A DNA stretch of 64,000 nucleotides from Chamaelirium japonicum (GCA_947650365.1 OX393549.1:83993362-84057361); one strand, 5' to 3'. Positions 45,309 through 57,456 are shown, numbered from the stretch's first letter. Translations and numbers: made by a program. The notes: generated by a model not told the origin, from the letters alone.

Positions 45309-45697
45309 AAAAGGGAGCCTGGACCTAAGGTGCATGATCGTTGCTGCACAGGCATTGTTTACCTATCCTAGAAGTTTTGGAATTTGATGAAATTTGGTAA
45401 TGGTGTTGTCTAGGGTAAGATGATCATCTTCACAAAAAATCTCCAAATTCCAAAACTTCTAGAGGGGTTAAATGGTCAAAGCCAAATCAGTCGTCCGCAG
45501 TCACCGTTAAAATCTGTAAATTTTGCTTCGATCATTTTACCCCTCTAAAAGTTTTGGAATTTGATGAAAATTGGTGAGGATGCTCATCTTACCCTAGAAA
45601 ACAACCTCACCAAATTTCATCAAATTCCAAAACTTTTAGGGAGGTAAACAAGCGAAAGGTGCAGCAACAATGCTACACCTTGGGTGCAGGCTCTCTG

Positions 45698-45702
<5 letters not shown>
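45306..45702. mobile_element. Foldback MITE, family H, complete
   Basis: Left arm (GCATTGTTTACCTATCCTAG, AGTTTTGGAATTTGATGAAA) and right arm (TTTCATCAAATTCCAAAACT, GGGAGGTAAACAAGCG) are inverted. The centre carries paired GATGATCATC / GATGCTCATC modules. About 397 bp. Other pieces of the family: 1-85 and the right end of the G/H hybrid. (TA)n on the left, (TG)n on the right. Confidence 0.84.

Positions 45703-45738
<36 letters not shown>
45703..45738. repeat. (TG)n microsatellite
   Basis: TG array of 36 bp at the right edge of family H, the only non-TA/GA repeat bordering one of these elements. Confidence 0.96.
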
Positions 45739-45741
<3 letters not shown>

Positions 45742-46027
45742 GTGAAATACAAAATTGCTAGTACAAAAGATAGATACTTTCGATTTGATATAATTTTCAT
45801 TAAATCTCATAAATAAAAAATAATAGTATAAAATAAAGGTACAAAAAAACATTCAATTGTTGGCTTAAATGTCTTTTACATCGCTATCAAAATATTATCT
45901 TAATTCAACATTTAGAAGCTAACAATAAACAGACGCAAATAAGAAATCTGACACACGTTTATCTATTGATGTGAATCATGAAAAAGGTTAATATATCTAT
46001 TTATTAATAGAAAAAAGGTTTCATAGA
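45739..46027. other. Unassigned AT-rich sequence
   Basis: About 290 bp, AT-rich, no open frame or recognisable repeat. Confidence 0.5.
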
Positions 46028-46400
46028 TTATTGGTCCAGTGAATTTGCTAGACCAGTGGTCCGGATGACCACCCTATAAGTTTCATAAATTTTTGAAATT
46101 TAATGGGTGTGTTATCTAAGGTAAGGTGACTATCCTCACCAAAAGTCCGTAAATTCTAAAACTTCTAGGGTCAAATGTAAGAACTTTTATTGATCGTTTA
46201 CTGTAATTGTTAATTTTTCATAGCATTTTTTATTACTGTAAATGCTTTATAATTTTGGATTTTTCATAGCATACAAAATGTGTTATTTTACTCTAGATAA
46301 CACACCCATTAAGTTTCAATAAATTCTGAAACTAACCTGTAGGATGGTCATCTTGGTTATTGGTCTAGTAAATTTGATAGACCAGTGGTCCAGGGTACCG
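46028..46400. mobile_element. Foldback MITE, family M
   Basis: GGGTGTGTTATCTAAGGTAA faces CTCTAGATAACACACCCA, and TAAGTTTCATAAATTTTTG faces TTTCAATAAATTCTGAAACT. A word TAGACCAGTGGTCC occurs near both ends in direct orientation. It belongs to the same module-sharing group as C, H and K (CTATCCTCACC, AAACTTCTAGGG) but is not bounded by (TA)n and is more divergent. Confidence 0.6.
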
Positions 46401-46717
46401 GTCCCCATATTTATATATGTATATTTGAATATCAATTTCGGATTGGATTGGTCAAACCAGACCCTCAATCCGAGCCCGTCCAAATATTAATAAGGTTAAC
46501 CTTTTATTAAACCAATCCATGGAACCCATCCTACAACTGCCCAAACCCAACCCAGTGTTGGGTTGAGCAAGGCTGGCTAGGTTCGACCCATCCAAATTTC
46601 AGCCTTAGGGGTAACGATTACTCTTATTATGTCAAGGAAAAGTCTGAAGCATCCCCACGGTACCCATTTTTACTATTTATGCTGTGAACCCAGCGGGTAA
46701 TGAATATATAAGTTGTA
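46401..46717. other. Degenerate repeat-like sequence
   Basis: Contains GATTGG/CCAATCC-rich and CCCAACCC-rich stretches resembling remnants of the hAT-type elements further right, but ends and duplications cannot be defined. Confidence 0.35.
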
Positions 46718-47262
46718 CAGGCCTATCAATGGAGCGGATCTTGATCCGAATCCAATCCGAGTATTCCGGATCTGGTAGTTATTTTTTGATCTGATATTCG
46801 ACTAAAAATTATCCGATCCGATTTAAAACATAATCGAATCGAATCTGGGTCTACCCTGATCCGATTCGATTAAGATTCGATCCGACACTATCTTACATAA
46901 GCATTGAAAAATAGCATTTGGATCTAGGTATTATGATTATCAAGCGTTTAGGTTTAAAACCTAACCTCTCTATTATATAAAATTGACAAGTGTGCTCTTT
47001 ACCAAATCTCTTTATTATTTCTTGGCATTGAGAAAGAAAATAAATAGAACTTGTTTTGAATCCATAATTTGAGGATGATTTAGTAATTTTCATTTTCTTG
47101 GTTCTAAATGATATCCAAATTTGGATTTCGGATTATCCGAAGGATTCAAACTCAAACTAAAGGTTGCAAATATCCATCGGATTTGGATCGTGCATATTCC
47201 AATCCGGATCGGATTTCAATATATCCTGATCCTGCCAAAATCTGACCCATTGACAGGGCTAA
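46718..47262. mobile_element. Probable hAT-type MITE (GATCCGAT-rich)
   Basis: Terminal AGGCCTATCAATGG is roughly inverted to CCCATTGACAGGGCT. The interior is built of GATCCGATCCGAATC-like words in both orientations. No clean 8-bp target duplication found, so the boundaries are approximate. Confidence 0.45.
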
Positions 47263-47335
47263 AGCTGTATTCTTTTTACAGCAATTTTTAAAAAATGAAT
47301 TAAAAAATAATTTGGAAAGAACATACCCAAAACTT

Positions 47336-48108
47336 TTAATTTGTCAACAACGGACTTATACGGCAATTGAATTGCCGTATAGGCAGTTTAATTGATGTGT
47401 GCCTCGATATGCAACAATTTAATTGATGTGTGCCCCGTTATACGGTAGTGTGTTGTCGTATAAGGGTGTAAAAAAAGCCCATCGGTCCAAACCCGGCTCG
47501 AAAGTCAACTATCCGAATCCAGCCCGGCTCGAACACACCATGGGCTAGGCTTGGGCCGCCACCTTGACCACGCAGCCTGGCCTGAAAGGAAGCCCGAGAG
47601 TCCGATCCATAGACTGTTTATTTCTTCTATATATACAGGCTACATATATTAAATACAAAAGTAAACATAGTGCAATGGTTATAGTACTCTTCAAACTTCT
47701 AGAGGTTAAGCTCTCAAACCCCCCCACATTTACTATTGTGTTCATGTTTTTATTTAAAAAACTTTTTTTAGCCCAAATTCGGCCCGGCCTGGTCCGAAAT
47801 TCTGATGTATATGTATACCCGGGCCTGGTCCGGGTTACCCTTGGCCCGACCAGGCCTGAGGTATTTTATGCCTGGCCAGTTTATACGACAGTTTGACTCC
47901 CTTATGAAGACCAACGACTATTTATGCGGTAGTCTAATTGCTGTATAAAGACTCCAACGACTAGTCTTGACTTTATACAGCAATCGGACTACCGTAAAAA
48001 AGCTAATGGGTGGTTTCGCGGAAAGTAAAGTGCTATTTTTTTTCTTATTCGGCAATTGAACAGCTGCATAAGTCCGTTGTTGCTAAATTAAATTGTTGTT
48101 CTTTTTAT
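47336..48108. mobile_element. Foldback/TIR element with nested hAT-like and SINE-like pieces
   Basis: Left TCAACAACGGACTTATACGG and right TGCATAAGTCCGTTGTTGC are inverted, as are GGCAATTGAATTGCC and TTCGGCAATTGAACAG. Inside, 47463-47880 contains AGCCCGGCTCGAA and GGCCCGGCCTGGTCC mirror pairs typical of another small hAT-like insert. At 47660-47725 a piece resembles a tRNA-derived SINE head (GTGCAATGGTTATAG, then AGGTTAAGCTCTCAAACCCC). All non-coding. Confidence 0.5.
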
Positions 48109-48196
48109 ATAGTAGAGACTACTAGGTTAGAAAACAAGTGCCCGATGCACGAATGTGCAGTGGGGATGAGGCATCCAAAAATTATAGGGTAATATG

Positions 48197-48445
48197 GGGT
48201 AAATTACACATAAACCCCTAGAAGTTTGAACGATTATCACCTAGACCCCTTACGTTTAAAATCCTAGAAATGCTCCTTTATAGTTTGAAAAACACATCAC
48301 TTGTACCCCCTCCAGAGTGCCTCCAGAGTCCAAAGGGATCTGTGTTTGGTTTTTCAAATTATAGGGAGGCATTTGTAGGATTTTAAACATGAGTGGTGTA
48401 AGTGATAATCGGTCAAATTACAGGAGGTCTATGTGTAATCTGACG
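48197..48445. mobile_element. Foldback MITE (AATTACACATAAACCCC type)
   Basis: AATTACACATAAACCCCTAG faces AGGTCTATGTGTAATCTG. GATTATCACCTAG faces AGTGATAATCGG, and TTTAAAATCCTAGAAATGC faces GCATTTGTAGGATTTTAAAC. About 249 bp, non-coding. Confidence 0.75.
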
Positions 48446-48965
48446 AAAATAATAATGACTCTACACACATGACAGGCGGTGATCAGACATCTAGCCGGGT
48501 GCGTTTGCCCACAACGGCGACCAGAGCCCGCATAATAAGAAGAAAGAAAAGAAAGGAGAAAAAGATGACTCGTGAAGTGGCTCCAACGGTCTCCTCACCT
48601 CTCGACCGATGACCGCTCCCTTCTTGCGGAGTAGGGCACTAATTTATTATCAACAACCCCCTTTGAATTTTTCCATCAAAATTAACTATGTCCCTAATCC
48701 CTAGACGGCGTAGTGCTCCTTCCCACGCACCCTATTGCCCATCGCCAACCCCCTCATCCCCCTTCTCATTCTTCCTCCTCCGCCTTCCTCCTGCTCCATC
48801 TTCTACTTTGAACCCTAGGAAGAATAAGGAAGGAGGAGGAATGAGGTGGAGGAAGGACGGTGGGGGAGGGACTGATGGCGGAATCAGAAAGAAAGGGGGT
48901 GACAGGGTGGAGAGAGGAATTGGAGGGGGCTGAGTGCCAACTGCCAAGGGAGAGGGTATTTTGGG
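48446..48965. other. Unassigned intergenic sequence
   Basis: Purine-rich and pyrimidine-rich blocks (48540-48565 and 48740-48930). Frames at 48688-48933 are low-complexity (Pro/Ser or Gly/Arg) and not credible. May be an old repeat. Confidence 0.45.
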
Positions 48966-48973
48966 ATTTTGAG

Positions 48974-49442
48974 TAGGGGTGGCAATGGGTCGTGTCGGGT
49001 CGGGTTCGTGTCGGGTCTAGTTTCGGGTCGTGTCAAAAACCCCTAGACCCGGACCTGACCCGTTTAACTAATCGTGTCTAGATTCTAAACCCGTACCCGA
49101 CCCGTTTATAAATGGCTAGACCCGATAAGACCTGCTAGACCCGTTTACCACACGGGTTTATCCAGTTGACTCGATCCGACTCAACCCGACATTACTCGAT
49201 AGACCCGCTGATACTATATATTATAATATCGGATTGCGGGTAGACCGGACCCGACACGACCCGGTGAATTTTAAATGGGTCTTCCCGGGTCTACCGTGTC
49301 CAGACCCTAAACCCGGACCTGACCCGTTTATTAAACGGGTCTATCGTGTCGACCCGTTTATGACCCGAACCCGTTTAGACAGACCCGCTAACGTGTCCGA
49401 TTGTGTCGGGTCTACCGTGTCGGGTCCGAATTGCCAGCCCTA
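48974..49442. mobile_element. hAT-type non-autonomous element, family N, copy 1
   Basis: Perfect 8-bp target duplication ATTTTGAG at 48966-48973 and 49443-49450. Ends TAGGGGTGGCAAT and ATTGCCAGCCCTA are inverted, as in plant hAT elements. The interior is mostly GGGTC / GACCC words in both orientations. 469 bp, no coding capacity. Confidence 0.9.
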
Positions 49443-49450
49443 ATTTTGAG

Positions 49451-50085
49451 TGTCAATATAGGCCCACCTAACTGCATTGGGTGCCAAGAGTATTGTGGCC
49501 GTCGATATTGAAATGGTGGGTGGATACAGAGTCACCTTGTGGTAAAGATTGGCCTTTTTTCTCTGATTTTCGGCACCGATTGTCGTATTTGTGATGGTGA
49601 GGCAGTTATTGTGGCATTTTGAAACCCAATGGAGGCAGTTGCTGCTACCCTGTCAGCAGGTCGGATTCAGATCAAATCATGGTAGATCCGAATTTGATCA
49701 GATTATATTTCGAATCCTGCTAGATCGTTTTTAATCGATTCTTATACCAAAATACTAATAATGAACTTAGAGTTTTCGGATTCAAATGGGACTTCATTCA
49801 TGATTCGATAGAAAAGTCTAACAAAAACTCATGAATTCTTTAAATTATTGATTAGCTTATGGATATGGATTTAGTGATCCATAGATCCAACGGTTAAAAT
49901 AAGATGGTTGGATAGGCATCAGATGGTTGAAATAAGATGACTAAGTTTGGCATCGGATGGCGAATTTGATCTTGTCAGAACGGTTTTAATCGGATCTGAG
50001 ACCAAAATACTAATACAAACCTTGGACTTTTGGATCGGGTTCAGATCATTAACCGATCCATTGACTTTTTTTTAGTTGCTGGATG
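49451..50085. other. Unassigned intergenic sequence
   Basis: GGATTCAGATCAAATC-type words recur at 49660-50040 and suggest degenerate repeat material. No gene seen. Confidence 0.45.
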
Positions 50086-50661
<576 letters not shown>

Positions 50662-50664
50662 TAA

Positions 50665-51029
50665 GAGCATCTCCAACCATGGCCCCTATTTTTGCAATTA
50701 CCAAATGGAAATATTCTAAGAATATTTCTATTTGGAGGCCCTTTATTTTGATTAGCCTCCAACCATGGCCTCCATTTGGAGGCCCTCCATTTTGATCAGC
50801 CCTTCATTTTTTGGATATGATGGTCATTACATTTAATGTATACAAATTTTAGAGGGCCTTTTCGGAATTAATGGAAAGGAATAGTCAAATAGCAGCCTTG
50901 CTATTTTGACTTGAATCTCGACAAATATACCGGCCAAACCCCCCTTGCATTTATACAGGGGGCTATAGCATGCGGTTGGAGGAGCCCGACTGCCACTTAT
51001 GGCAAAATGGCAGACAGTTAGAGATGCTC
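50665..51029. mobile_element. Tourist-like (PIF/Harbinger) MITE
   Basis: Target duplication TAA (50662-50664 and 51030-51032). Terminal inverted repeats GAGCATCTCCAACC and TTAGAGATGCTC. Sub-terminal GGAGGCCCT words are repeated. 365 bp. TWA duplications with GAGCATCTCC ends are typical of Tourist-like MITEs in plants. Confidence 0.83.
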
Positions 51030-51049
51030 TAAAAAGCTATAGCCAGAGC

Positions 51050-52159
51050 TAGGGCTGGCAATTTTGGACCCGACACGGCAGACCCGACACGAAGTTAGCA
51101 GGTCTAGGTTAGGGTTAAACGGGTTAGGGTCGTAAACGGGTCGACACGATAGACCTGTTTAATAAACGGGTCGGGTCCGGGTTTAGGGTATGGACACGGT
51201 AGACCCGGGAAGACCCGTTTAAAATTCAACGAGTCGTGTCGGGTCGGGTCTACCCGCAATCCAATACTGTAATATGTAGTACCAGCGGGTCTATCGGGTC
51301 AGGTCAGTTCGAGTCGGATTGGGTCGGATCGGGTCAACTTAATAGACCCGTGTGGTAAACGGGTCTAACGGGTTTTATCAGGTCTACCCATTTATAAGCG
51401 GGTCGGGTACGGGTTTAGGATCTAGCCATGATTAGTTAAACGGGTTGAGTCCGGGTCTAACGGTTTTGGACATGTCCCGAACCTAGACATGACACGAACT
51501 TGACCAGACACGACCCATTGCAACTAGGGGTGCAACTTGGTCCGGGTCAAACCAAGAACCAACCCGACCCGACCGCATTGGGTTGGTTTGGGTCGGTTTT
51601 CTAGTTTATAATGGGTCGGATCCGGTTTCGTTATTAGCAGACCCGATCTAAATCGGTTCGGTTATGGATACAGGTTTGTATTACCCGACCCGACCCGACT
51701 TTGTTTTACTTAATACTTTGGTAAGATATGCATTCAACTTACTAATGGTGTTGATTCAAATATATGTTATACTGATCACTTAAACACTTCGTTTCTAATC
51801 CATCTTTAGGATAAGCAAATGAATGGTCTTGTTGAAAAGCTTTGCAATATGTTTGCTGGAGTCACTACTATGCTTTCTTGTTTATTTCTTGATGCAAGTG
51901 TCTGAATGTCCCATTTTTCACGATGCCTTTGTCTGAACCGTTTCCACTTTTTAGAGGCTGGGTATATTATTTTTGTTTTCCTTCGGTTGATTTCGGATTG
52001 CCCAAAAAAAAGTCTTAAACCCGATCCGACCCGAACTTTTTATGGGTTGGGTTGGGTTGGTTCAATAGATCAATGGTTTGGTTCCGACCCTAGGTTGGGT
52101 TGGTTTTGGTTTGAGGCTAAACCGAACCGAACCGACTTGCACCCTAATTGCAACCCCTA
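51050..52159. mobile_element. hAT-type non-autonomous element, family N, copy 2 (interrupted)
   Basis: Perfect 8-bp target duplication GCCAGAGC at 51042-51049 and 52160-52167. Left end TAGGGCTGGCAATTTTGG, right end CAACCCCTA. Interior of GGGTC/GACCC words. Element O is inserted 10-15 bp from its right end. Without O it is about 480 bp, close to copy 1. Confidence 0.88.
51525..52146. mobile_element. hAT-type element, family O, nested in N copy 2
   Basis: Perfect 8-bp target duplication ATTGCAAC at 51517-51524 and 52147-52154. Ends TAGGGGTGCAACTTGG and CGACTTGCACCCTA are inverted. Both subterminal regions are rich in GGTTGGGTTGG / CCGAACCGAACC. The middle 250 bp (51710-51980) is ordinary AT-rich sequence, perhaps residual internal sequence. 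No transposase visible. Confidence 0.88.
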
Positions 52160-52167
52160 GCCAGAGC

Positions 52168-52993
52168 CCACGGAAGCCATGCCCACCCATCGCCTACACA
52201 TCAATCTCCGCCCGCTGGAGTTCTCGGTCTCCACCTCGTTTTAGTTAAGACCTCTTCTTATTTATAAATTTATTAACCATCACTCAAGGCCCTTAATTTT
52301 CTATCTTTTGTTTTTCCATTGCAGTAATACGCAATCATGGGTTTAATATATTGTCGCTAACAGATCCTCGCTAATTATTTCATCACCAAAGGCGACCGAC
52401 TTTGCTTTGTCGCCGAAGACGACCGCCACTGCAATGCCGAGATGCACGACCATTATATTATAATAAAAGATCATACATGCGGCCCAGATATATAACATAA
52501 GATAAAAGATAAAAGACTTTCTTTTCTCGTTCTGATGATTGTTTTTCATTGTTTTACTTTCTCTATGAATTTAGTTTTTTTAAGATATTTTTTTGTTGTT
52601 TTAGATTTTTTGCATCATTGGATCTTCTTGTTCTTTGCGGAGAACACCACATCATCGGAGGTGTTCGAGGTGTATCTCGTGCTTGCATGCTGTGAGTCGA
52701 TATTTTAGAGTCGTCGTGGAAATCCGAAGCACAAGTAAGCCATACGAAAGAGACGTTTATGGACTCTGATGTGGAAGAGCTTCAGAAGTTAAGTAAAGGA
52801 GGCTAGGTTGTCGGGAGGATAATCATTGGAATGGTTGCTGACTGCCAGTGTCACTCGTGTAGGGTTGTAAAAGTATCTCGATCGCACGTCAAGAATAACA
52901 CTATGTCTTCTGGTTATAACTCTTTTACTCTCTAGTGGATTGATGTGTGCGTATCTAAGCTTGCTTGGGATGGTTTTTCCTGTTTGGTTTCCA
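52168..52993. other. Unassigned intergenic sequence
   Basis: AT-rich with scattered T-runs. Frames at 52343-52549 and 52789-53052 show no motif. No gene, RNA or repeat recognised. Confidence 0.45.
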
Positions 52994-53001
52994 CCTAAAA
53001 T

Positions 53002-53599
53002 TAGGGGTGGCAATGGGTCGGGTCGGGTCGGGTTCGGGTCGGGTTGAGACATAGATATAAGGGCAAAACATCCAACCCGAACCCGACCCGTTTAATAAAC
53101 AAGTCAAAAACTTAAACCCGAACCCGACCCTCCTAATAACGGGTTGACCCGACCCGACCCGACCCGTTTAACCCGTTTACTAAACAGGTCGGGTCGTGTC
53201 GGGTCGGGTTAGCTCGGGTTGGGTCAACAAAACCTATGTAAACCTGTCGGGTTGGGTCAAGACGGGTGGGATTGGGCCGGGTTGGGTCAACAGAACCTAT
53301 GTAAACCTGTCGGGTTGGGTCAAGACAGGTGGGATTGGGCCGGGTTGGTTCAAGTTGGGTCAGGTCGGTTCGGGTTGGCTCGGGTCGGGTCAGGTCGGGT
53401 TGACACGACCCATTTGGTAAACGGGTCAAGTCGAGTCAATCGGGTTGTAAGGACAAACCCGAACCCGACCCATTAAATAAACGGGTCAATCGGGTCGACC
53501 CGTTTATGACCCGAACCCGTTTAGAGCAAACCCAAACCCGCTAACTTTGGGTCGGGTTCGGGTCGGGTTGGCGGGTCGGGTCAAGGATTGCCACCCCTA
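53002..53599. mobile_element. hAT-type non-autonomous element, family N, copy 3
   Basis: Perfect 8-bp target duplication CCTAAAAT at 52994-53001 and 53600-53607. Ends TAGGGGTGGCAATGGG and GGATTGCCACCCCTA. A direct tandem duplication of about 60 bp (53222-53280 and 53282-53340, GTCAACAAAACCTATGTAAA type) enlarges it to 598 bp. Confidence 0.9.
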
Positions 53600-53624
53600 C
53601 CTAAAATACCTCTCGTAAGCTTTC

Positions 53625-53809
53625 CTTAAATAAACCCATGTGGTCTAATGGGTCTTATCGGGTCTGCCCGTTTATAAATGGGTCGGGTACGGGTTTAGGA
53701 TCTAGACACGATTAGTTAAACAGATCGGGTCCGGATCTAGGGGTTTTGGACACGACCCGAAATTAAACCAGACACGAACCCGACCCGACCCGACCCATTG
53801 CCACCCCTA
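53625..53809. mobile_element. hAT-type element, family N, copy 4, one end only
   Basis: Right end GACCCATTGCCACCCCTA and adjacent GGTACGGGTTTAGGATCTAG match the right part of N copy 2. The left end is missing, so it is a truncated copy without a measurable duplication. Confidence 0.75.
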
Positions 53810-54128
53810 TGCACGATGCAAGGTCCAGGCTATGCATCCTTATGCCGACCCCACCTAGCTGGAATCTTGATCTTGCCCAAGTCTCCCCAGGCATCATCCT
53901 GGCCACCGGAACAAGTATGTGAAAGGAGATTCGTAGAAAACTCGTAGACATTATATGTTTGTGAGTGCGGACCCTCAGTTATTTAATAAAAATAGCAGTT
54001 ATGTTGCCCTTTTTGTTTCTATCTTCACACGTCTTTGAGCCCATGCTCTAGCTTCCGGTCCTCTAATCGTCTGTATATGCATATATTTTTTGTAATCAAG
54101 TTACAACCTACTGGTAAAATCTCATGAG
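53810..54128. other. Unassigned sequence, ending in a SINE-like tail
   Basis: No gene seen in 53810-54080. From about 54082 the sequence reads, on the minus strand, as the 3' end of a SINE-like element (TTGTAACTTGATTACAAAAA) that continues beyond Copia-2 at 60893. Confidence 0.45.
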
Positions 54129-54133
54129 TACCT

Positions 54134-54661
54134 TGTTGGGTTAGCCGCTTGCGGCATGAGGATGGCCCGGTACAAACCCACTATGGGCTTTTGGGTTTAA
54201 AACCTAATGGGCCTTAACTAAAGATGTACCCGTTAATGATGTGGTTAAGTGATGAGTCCTAGCCCTTAGATCAATCCAGTGGATGGTTGGATTGACTCCG
54301 GTTATTAGGGTTTTGGGATGGTGTCCTGGTTTAGTTATAAATAAGATGCCTCCCATCTATAAGGTATCTGTCTGATGTCATCTAGTCTCTTGACGGCCAA
54401 GAACTAAACCAGAAACACCTCTCCCTCTCCTCCCTTCTCTTCCGATCTTGCGACGGCTTCGGCGTGAGGAGAACGTCGACGAGGATTTCGGCTACGTGGG
54501 AGACGCATCGCATCGAGAAGTCATCTACCTGCGGTTCGTCACCCGGTTCGTTATGGCCGGAGGTACATCTCTTCGCTTCCGCTGTGGGTAGATCCAATAT
54601 TCGTGTCGGATCCCATTTGGTTTGATGAGATCTCCCATGACGGAGATTACATTTTCTTACA
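54134..54661 (+). repeat. Copia-2 5' LTR
   Basis: 528 bp, TGTTGGGTTAGCCGC to ATTACATTTTCTTACA. AGTTATAAATAAG at about 54333 is a good TATA-box candidate, with CT-rich leader sequence after it (54418-54445). Confidence 0.94.
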
Positions 54662-54662
54662 C

Positions 54663-54675
54663 TGGTATCAGAGCC
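54663..54675 (+). promoter_or_regulatory. Copia-2 primer binding site (tRNA-iMet)
   Basis: TGGTATCAGAGCC one base after the 5' LTR. Confidence 0.93.
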
Positions 54676-55941
54676 ATGGTTTGCTCGATCTTAACTACTA
54701 CCCTCTATTTAACATCAAACCCACTCGGTTAAACCCTTGAGCATGCAGCGGGTGGCGGCTGATGTTGTATGTGAGTGGGTGGTTTGATTAGGGTTCATTT
54801 TAAGTTTTTAACCCTAAACCCATTTACTTTACCCTTTTGCCCAATTTTCAAGATTACACTCAGTCACCACCTATGCATTCTCTTGGCTTTAATCCGATCC
54901 GATCCAACCCGACCCATTAAAGGCTTTAGACCCATAAATTTTGAAACCTCATTCAGGCCCAAATTTCATTCCGATTTTTGCCCATGAATAGTTGTTTCGA
55001 AGCTCTTCTCGAGAGCTATAATTCGACATATAGTATGGACTCAAATGGGATCGATGTTGGACCATAAAATTGGGCTTCTAAATTTATGTGCCTATTAGCG
55101 TGCTATTTTTCGAGCGATTCAGAATCGATCGAACCCGGTAGTAGTTAATGAGTTAACATAAAGATTGGGCAACTTGAGTTTGTTGCTTGGGCCGGCCAGG
55201 GATCGAATGTGGCTTGCATATATGGATTGCTTTTCACAGGTGCGAAGGAGCCCGCACAGAGCTTTGATGCAGCATAATTATTATTATTTATGGGGTCTGT
55301 ATGTACAGTGCTTCCAATTTGTAATAATACAGGGTTGCGCTCATGCTAAATGTGAATGTCTGTGTTGTATATGATTGTGGGATCCCTGGCCAAGCCCTAA
55401 TAGCCCAAGTTAACTCATTAATGCTATTTGTTTATTTTCCAAGCTATTTGATTATAGTAATCTTACTTGTTCTTGATCATCGTGACAGTAAAGATAATCA
55501 TCAAAACTGATTCAGGATTGGCCAAAGCGTCATGGGTTAATTTTGATGAGTGATTCCTAAAAGGTGCATCATAAGATGCACAGGGTCATATAAAGTTACT
55601 GTGATGGTCACATTCTAATTATATGATAATGACCGTTGCCCGGCCCCAAATGGAGGCAGCTGTCAGCATCATGTAATTAGGATATGGCAGAGTGTTGCAT
55701 GGTGAAACGGAGACAGTTCTAATGCCCACAGGTAATGGATTGTCAGTCCATTTCACGGTACAACACTCTGGCTCTATTGGAAACCTTGTAGTTTCTAAAG
55801 AACACAGTGGAATTCATGTAGCTTACGACCTTTGCCCAAAGGGAGGTCTGAATTCCCACTGACTGACCTTAACATGGGTTAATTGTCAGATATAGTTTGT
55901 TTCCTCTTATTAATGTAAGCTTTGTATGTTTCTTTTCAGCT
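54676..55941 (+). promoter_or_regulatory. Copia-2 long leader with two stem-loops
   Basis: 1.27 kb of untranslated leader. GTTAATGAGTTAAC (55143-55156), TTGGGC and GGCCAGGGATC (to ~55206) are mirrored at 55379-55430 (GGATCCCTGGCC, AGCCCAAGTTAACTCATTAA), enough to fold ~290 nt into a hairpin. AGAGTGTTGCATGGTGAAA (55690) faces TTTCACGGTACAACACTCT (55753). TTTCTTTTCAG just before the gag ATG looks like a splice acceptor. Confidence 0.65.
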
Positions 55942-57456
55942 ATGTCCTTTATTAATGACCCTACCCAGCGCCTTCCATTTTTGTCTGGTGACAATTATTT
56001 GGATTGGAAGGACAAGATTCTCTTGGTCCTGGGGTGTATGGATCTGGACTTGGCGCTCCGTGTGGAGGAGCCTACTCCTCTAACGGAGAAAAGTACGCCA
56101 ATTGAGGTTGCATTATACGAGCGGTGGGAGCGATCCAACCGCTTGAGTATGATGCTCATCCAGACCCATATTGATAAAAGCATCAGGGGTTCTATCCCTG
56201 AGTGCCGACTGGTCAAGGACTTTATGAAGGCTATCGAAGAGCAATTTAAAAGCTCTGATAAAGCCTTGGCCAGTACCCTAATGGCCAAACTATCATCCAT
56301 GAGGCTAACTGGCGATAAGAGTGTGCGAGAGCACATCATGCAGATGCGTGATGTAGCATCTCAGCTGAAGGGCATGAAGATAGACATCAACGAGTCATTC
56401 CTGGTGCACTTCATACTGAACTCCCTGCCCGCTCAGTACGGGCAATTCAAGATCTCCTACAACACTCATTCAACCAACTGGTCAGTAAATGATCTATTGG
56501 TTATGTGTGTTCAGGAGGAAGGGAGGCTGAAGCAAGAGAAATTGGAGGTGGCTCACCTCGTTTCTCATAAGGCAGGGCAGTCCAAGTCTCACAAGGCTTT
56601 TCCCAAGAAGAAGCAAAGCCATGGAGTGTCAATAAAGAAAACTGATGGCACCCATAAAGAGGTGAAGTGCTTCTTCTGCAAGAAAAGGAGACATCTCAAG
56701 AAGGACTGCACCAAGTACCAGAAGTGGCTCGCTAAAAGAGAGTCTGAAGGTAATCTCATGACCCTAGTGTGTTATGAATCAAATTTGGTTGATTCTCATA
56801 ATGTCTCCTGGTGGATTGACTCCGGATCTACAATCCACGTTTCTACCATCTTGCAGGGGTTTCTCAATCTAAGGGAACCAACTGATGGGGAACACGTCAT
56901 CTACTCTGGCAATAAGATGAGTTCAAGAGTTGAAGGTGTTGTGACATACAGGCTTCGTCTCCAGACAGGATACACCTTGAACATAGAGAAGATATTTTTT
57001 ATTCCTAGTTTCTCTAAGAATCTAGTATCTGTATCAAGACTAGTTCCATATGGCTTTGATTTTCAGTTCAAAGATTCGTCTTTTCTGATTATTAAAGATA
57101 AAGTAACCATTGGTTCAGGCTCTTTGATAGATGGTTTATATTGTCTTTCTCTAAGTTCTTCTCTTGAATGTTCTATGATGACTGTGAATGAAAATTCCTC
57201 TACATTGTGGCATAGGAGACTGGCTCACATCTCCATAGAGCGCCTAAAGAGGTTAGTGAAGGATGGAGTCTTAAAGACTCTTGACTTCACTGACTTTGGG
57301 ACTTGTGTAGACTGCATAAAGAAAAAGCAGACTAACAAGTCCACTAAGGGTGCCACGAGAAATAATGAGAAATTAGGGATCATACACACTGATCTCTGTG
57401 GACCATTTAGTACACCCTATCTGAATGGTCAGAGGTATTTAGTACACCCTGTCTGA
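55942..57456 (+). pseudogene. Copia-2 gag, protease and start of integrase
   Basis: Starts MSFINDPTQRLPFLSGDNY. Gag (UBN2-like) runs to about residue 220, followed by a zinc knuckle with an altered spacer (CFFCKKRRHLKKDC). Protease has the intact active site WWIDSGSTIHVS near 56815. Integrase begins with LWHRRLAH and ends at a stop at 57446-57456, where about 20 bp (TTTAGTACACCCT) is repeated and breaks the frame. Up to that point no stop is seen. Confidence 0.88.

Noticed and set aside
52343-53052. Short minus-strand frames as hypothetical genes
   Set aside because: Under 90 residues, no motif or start context; the second overlaps hAT element sequence.
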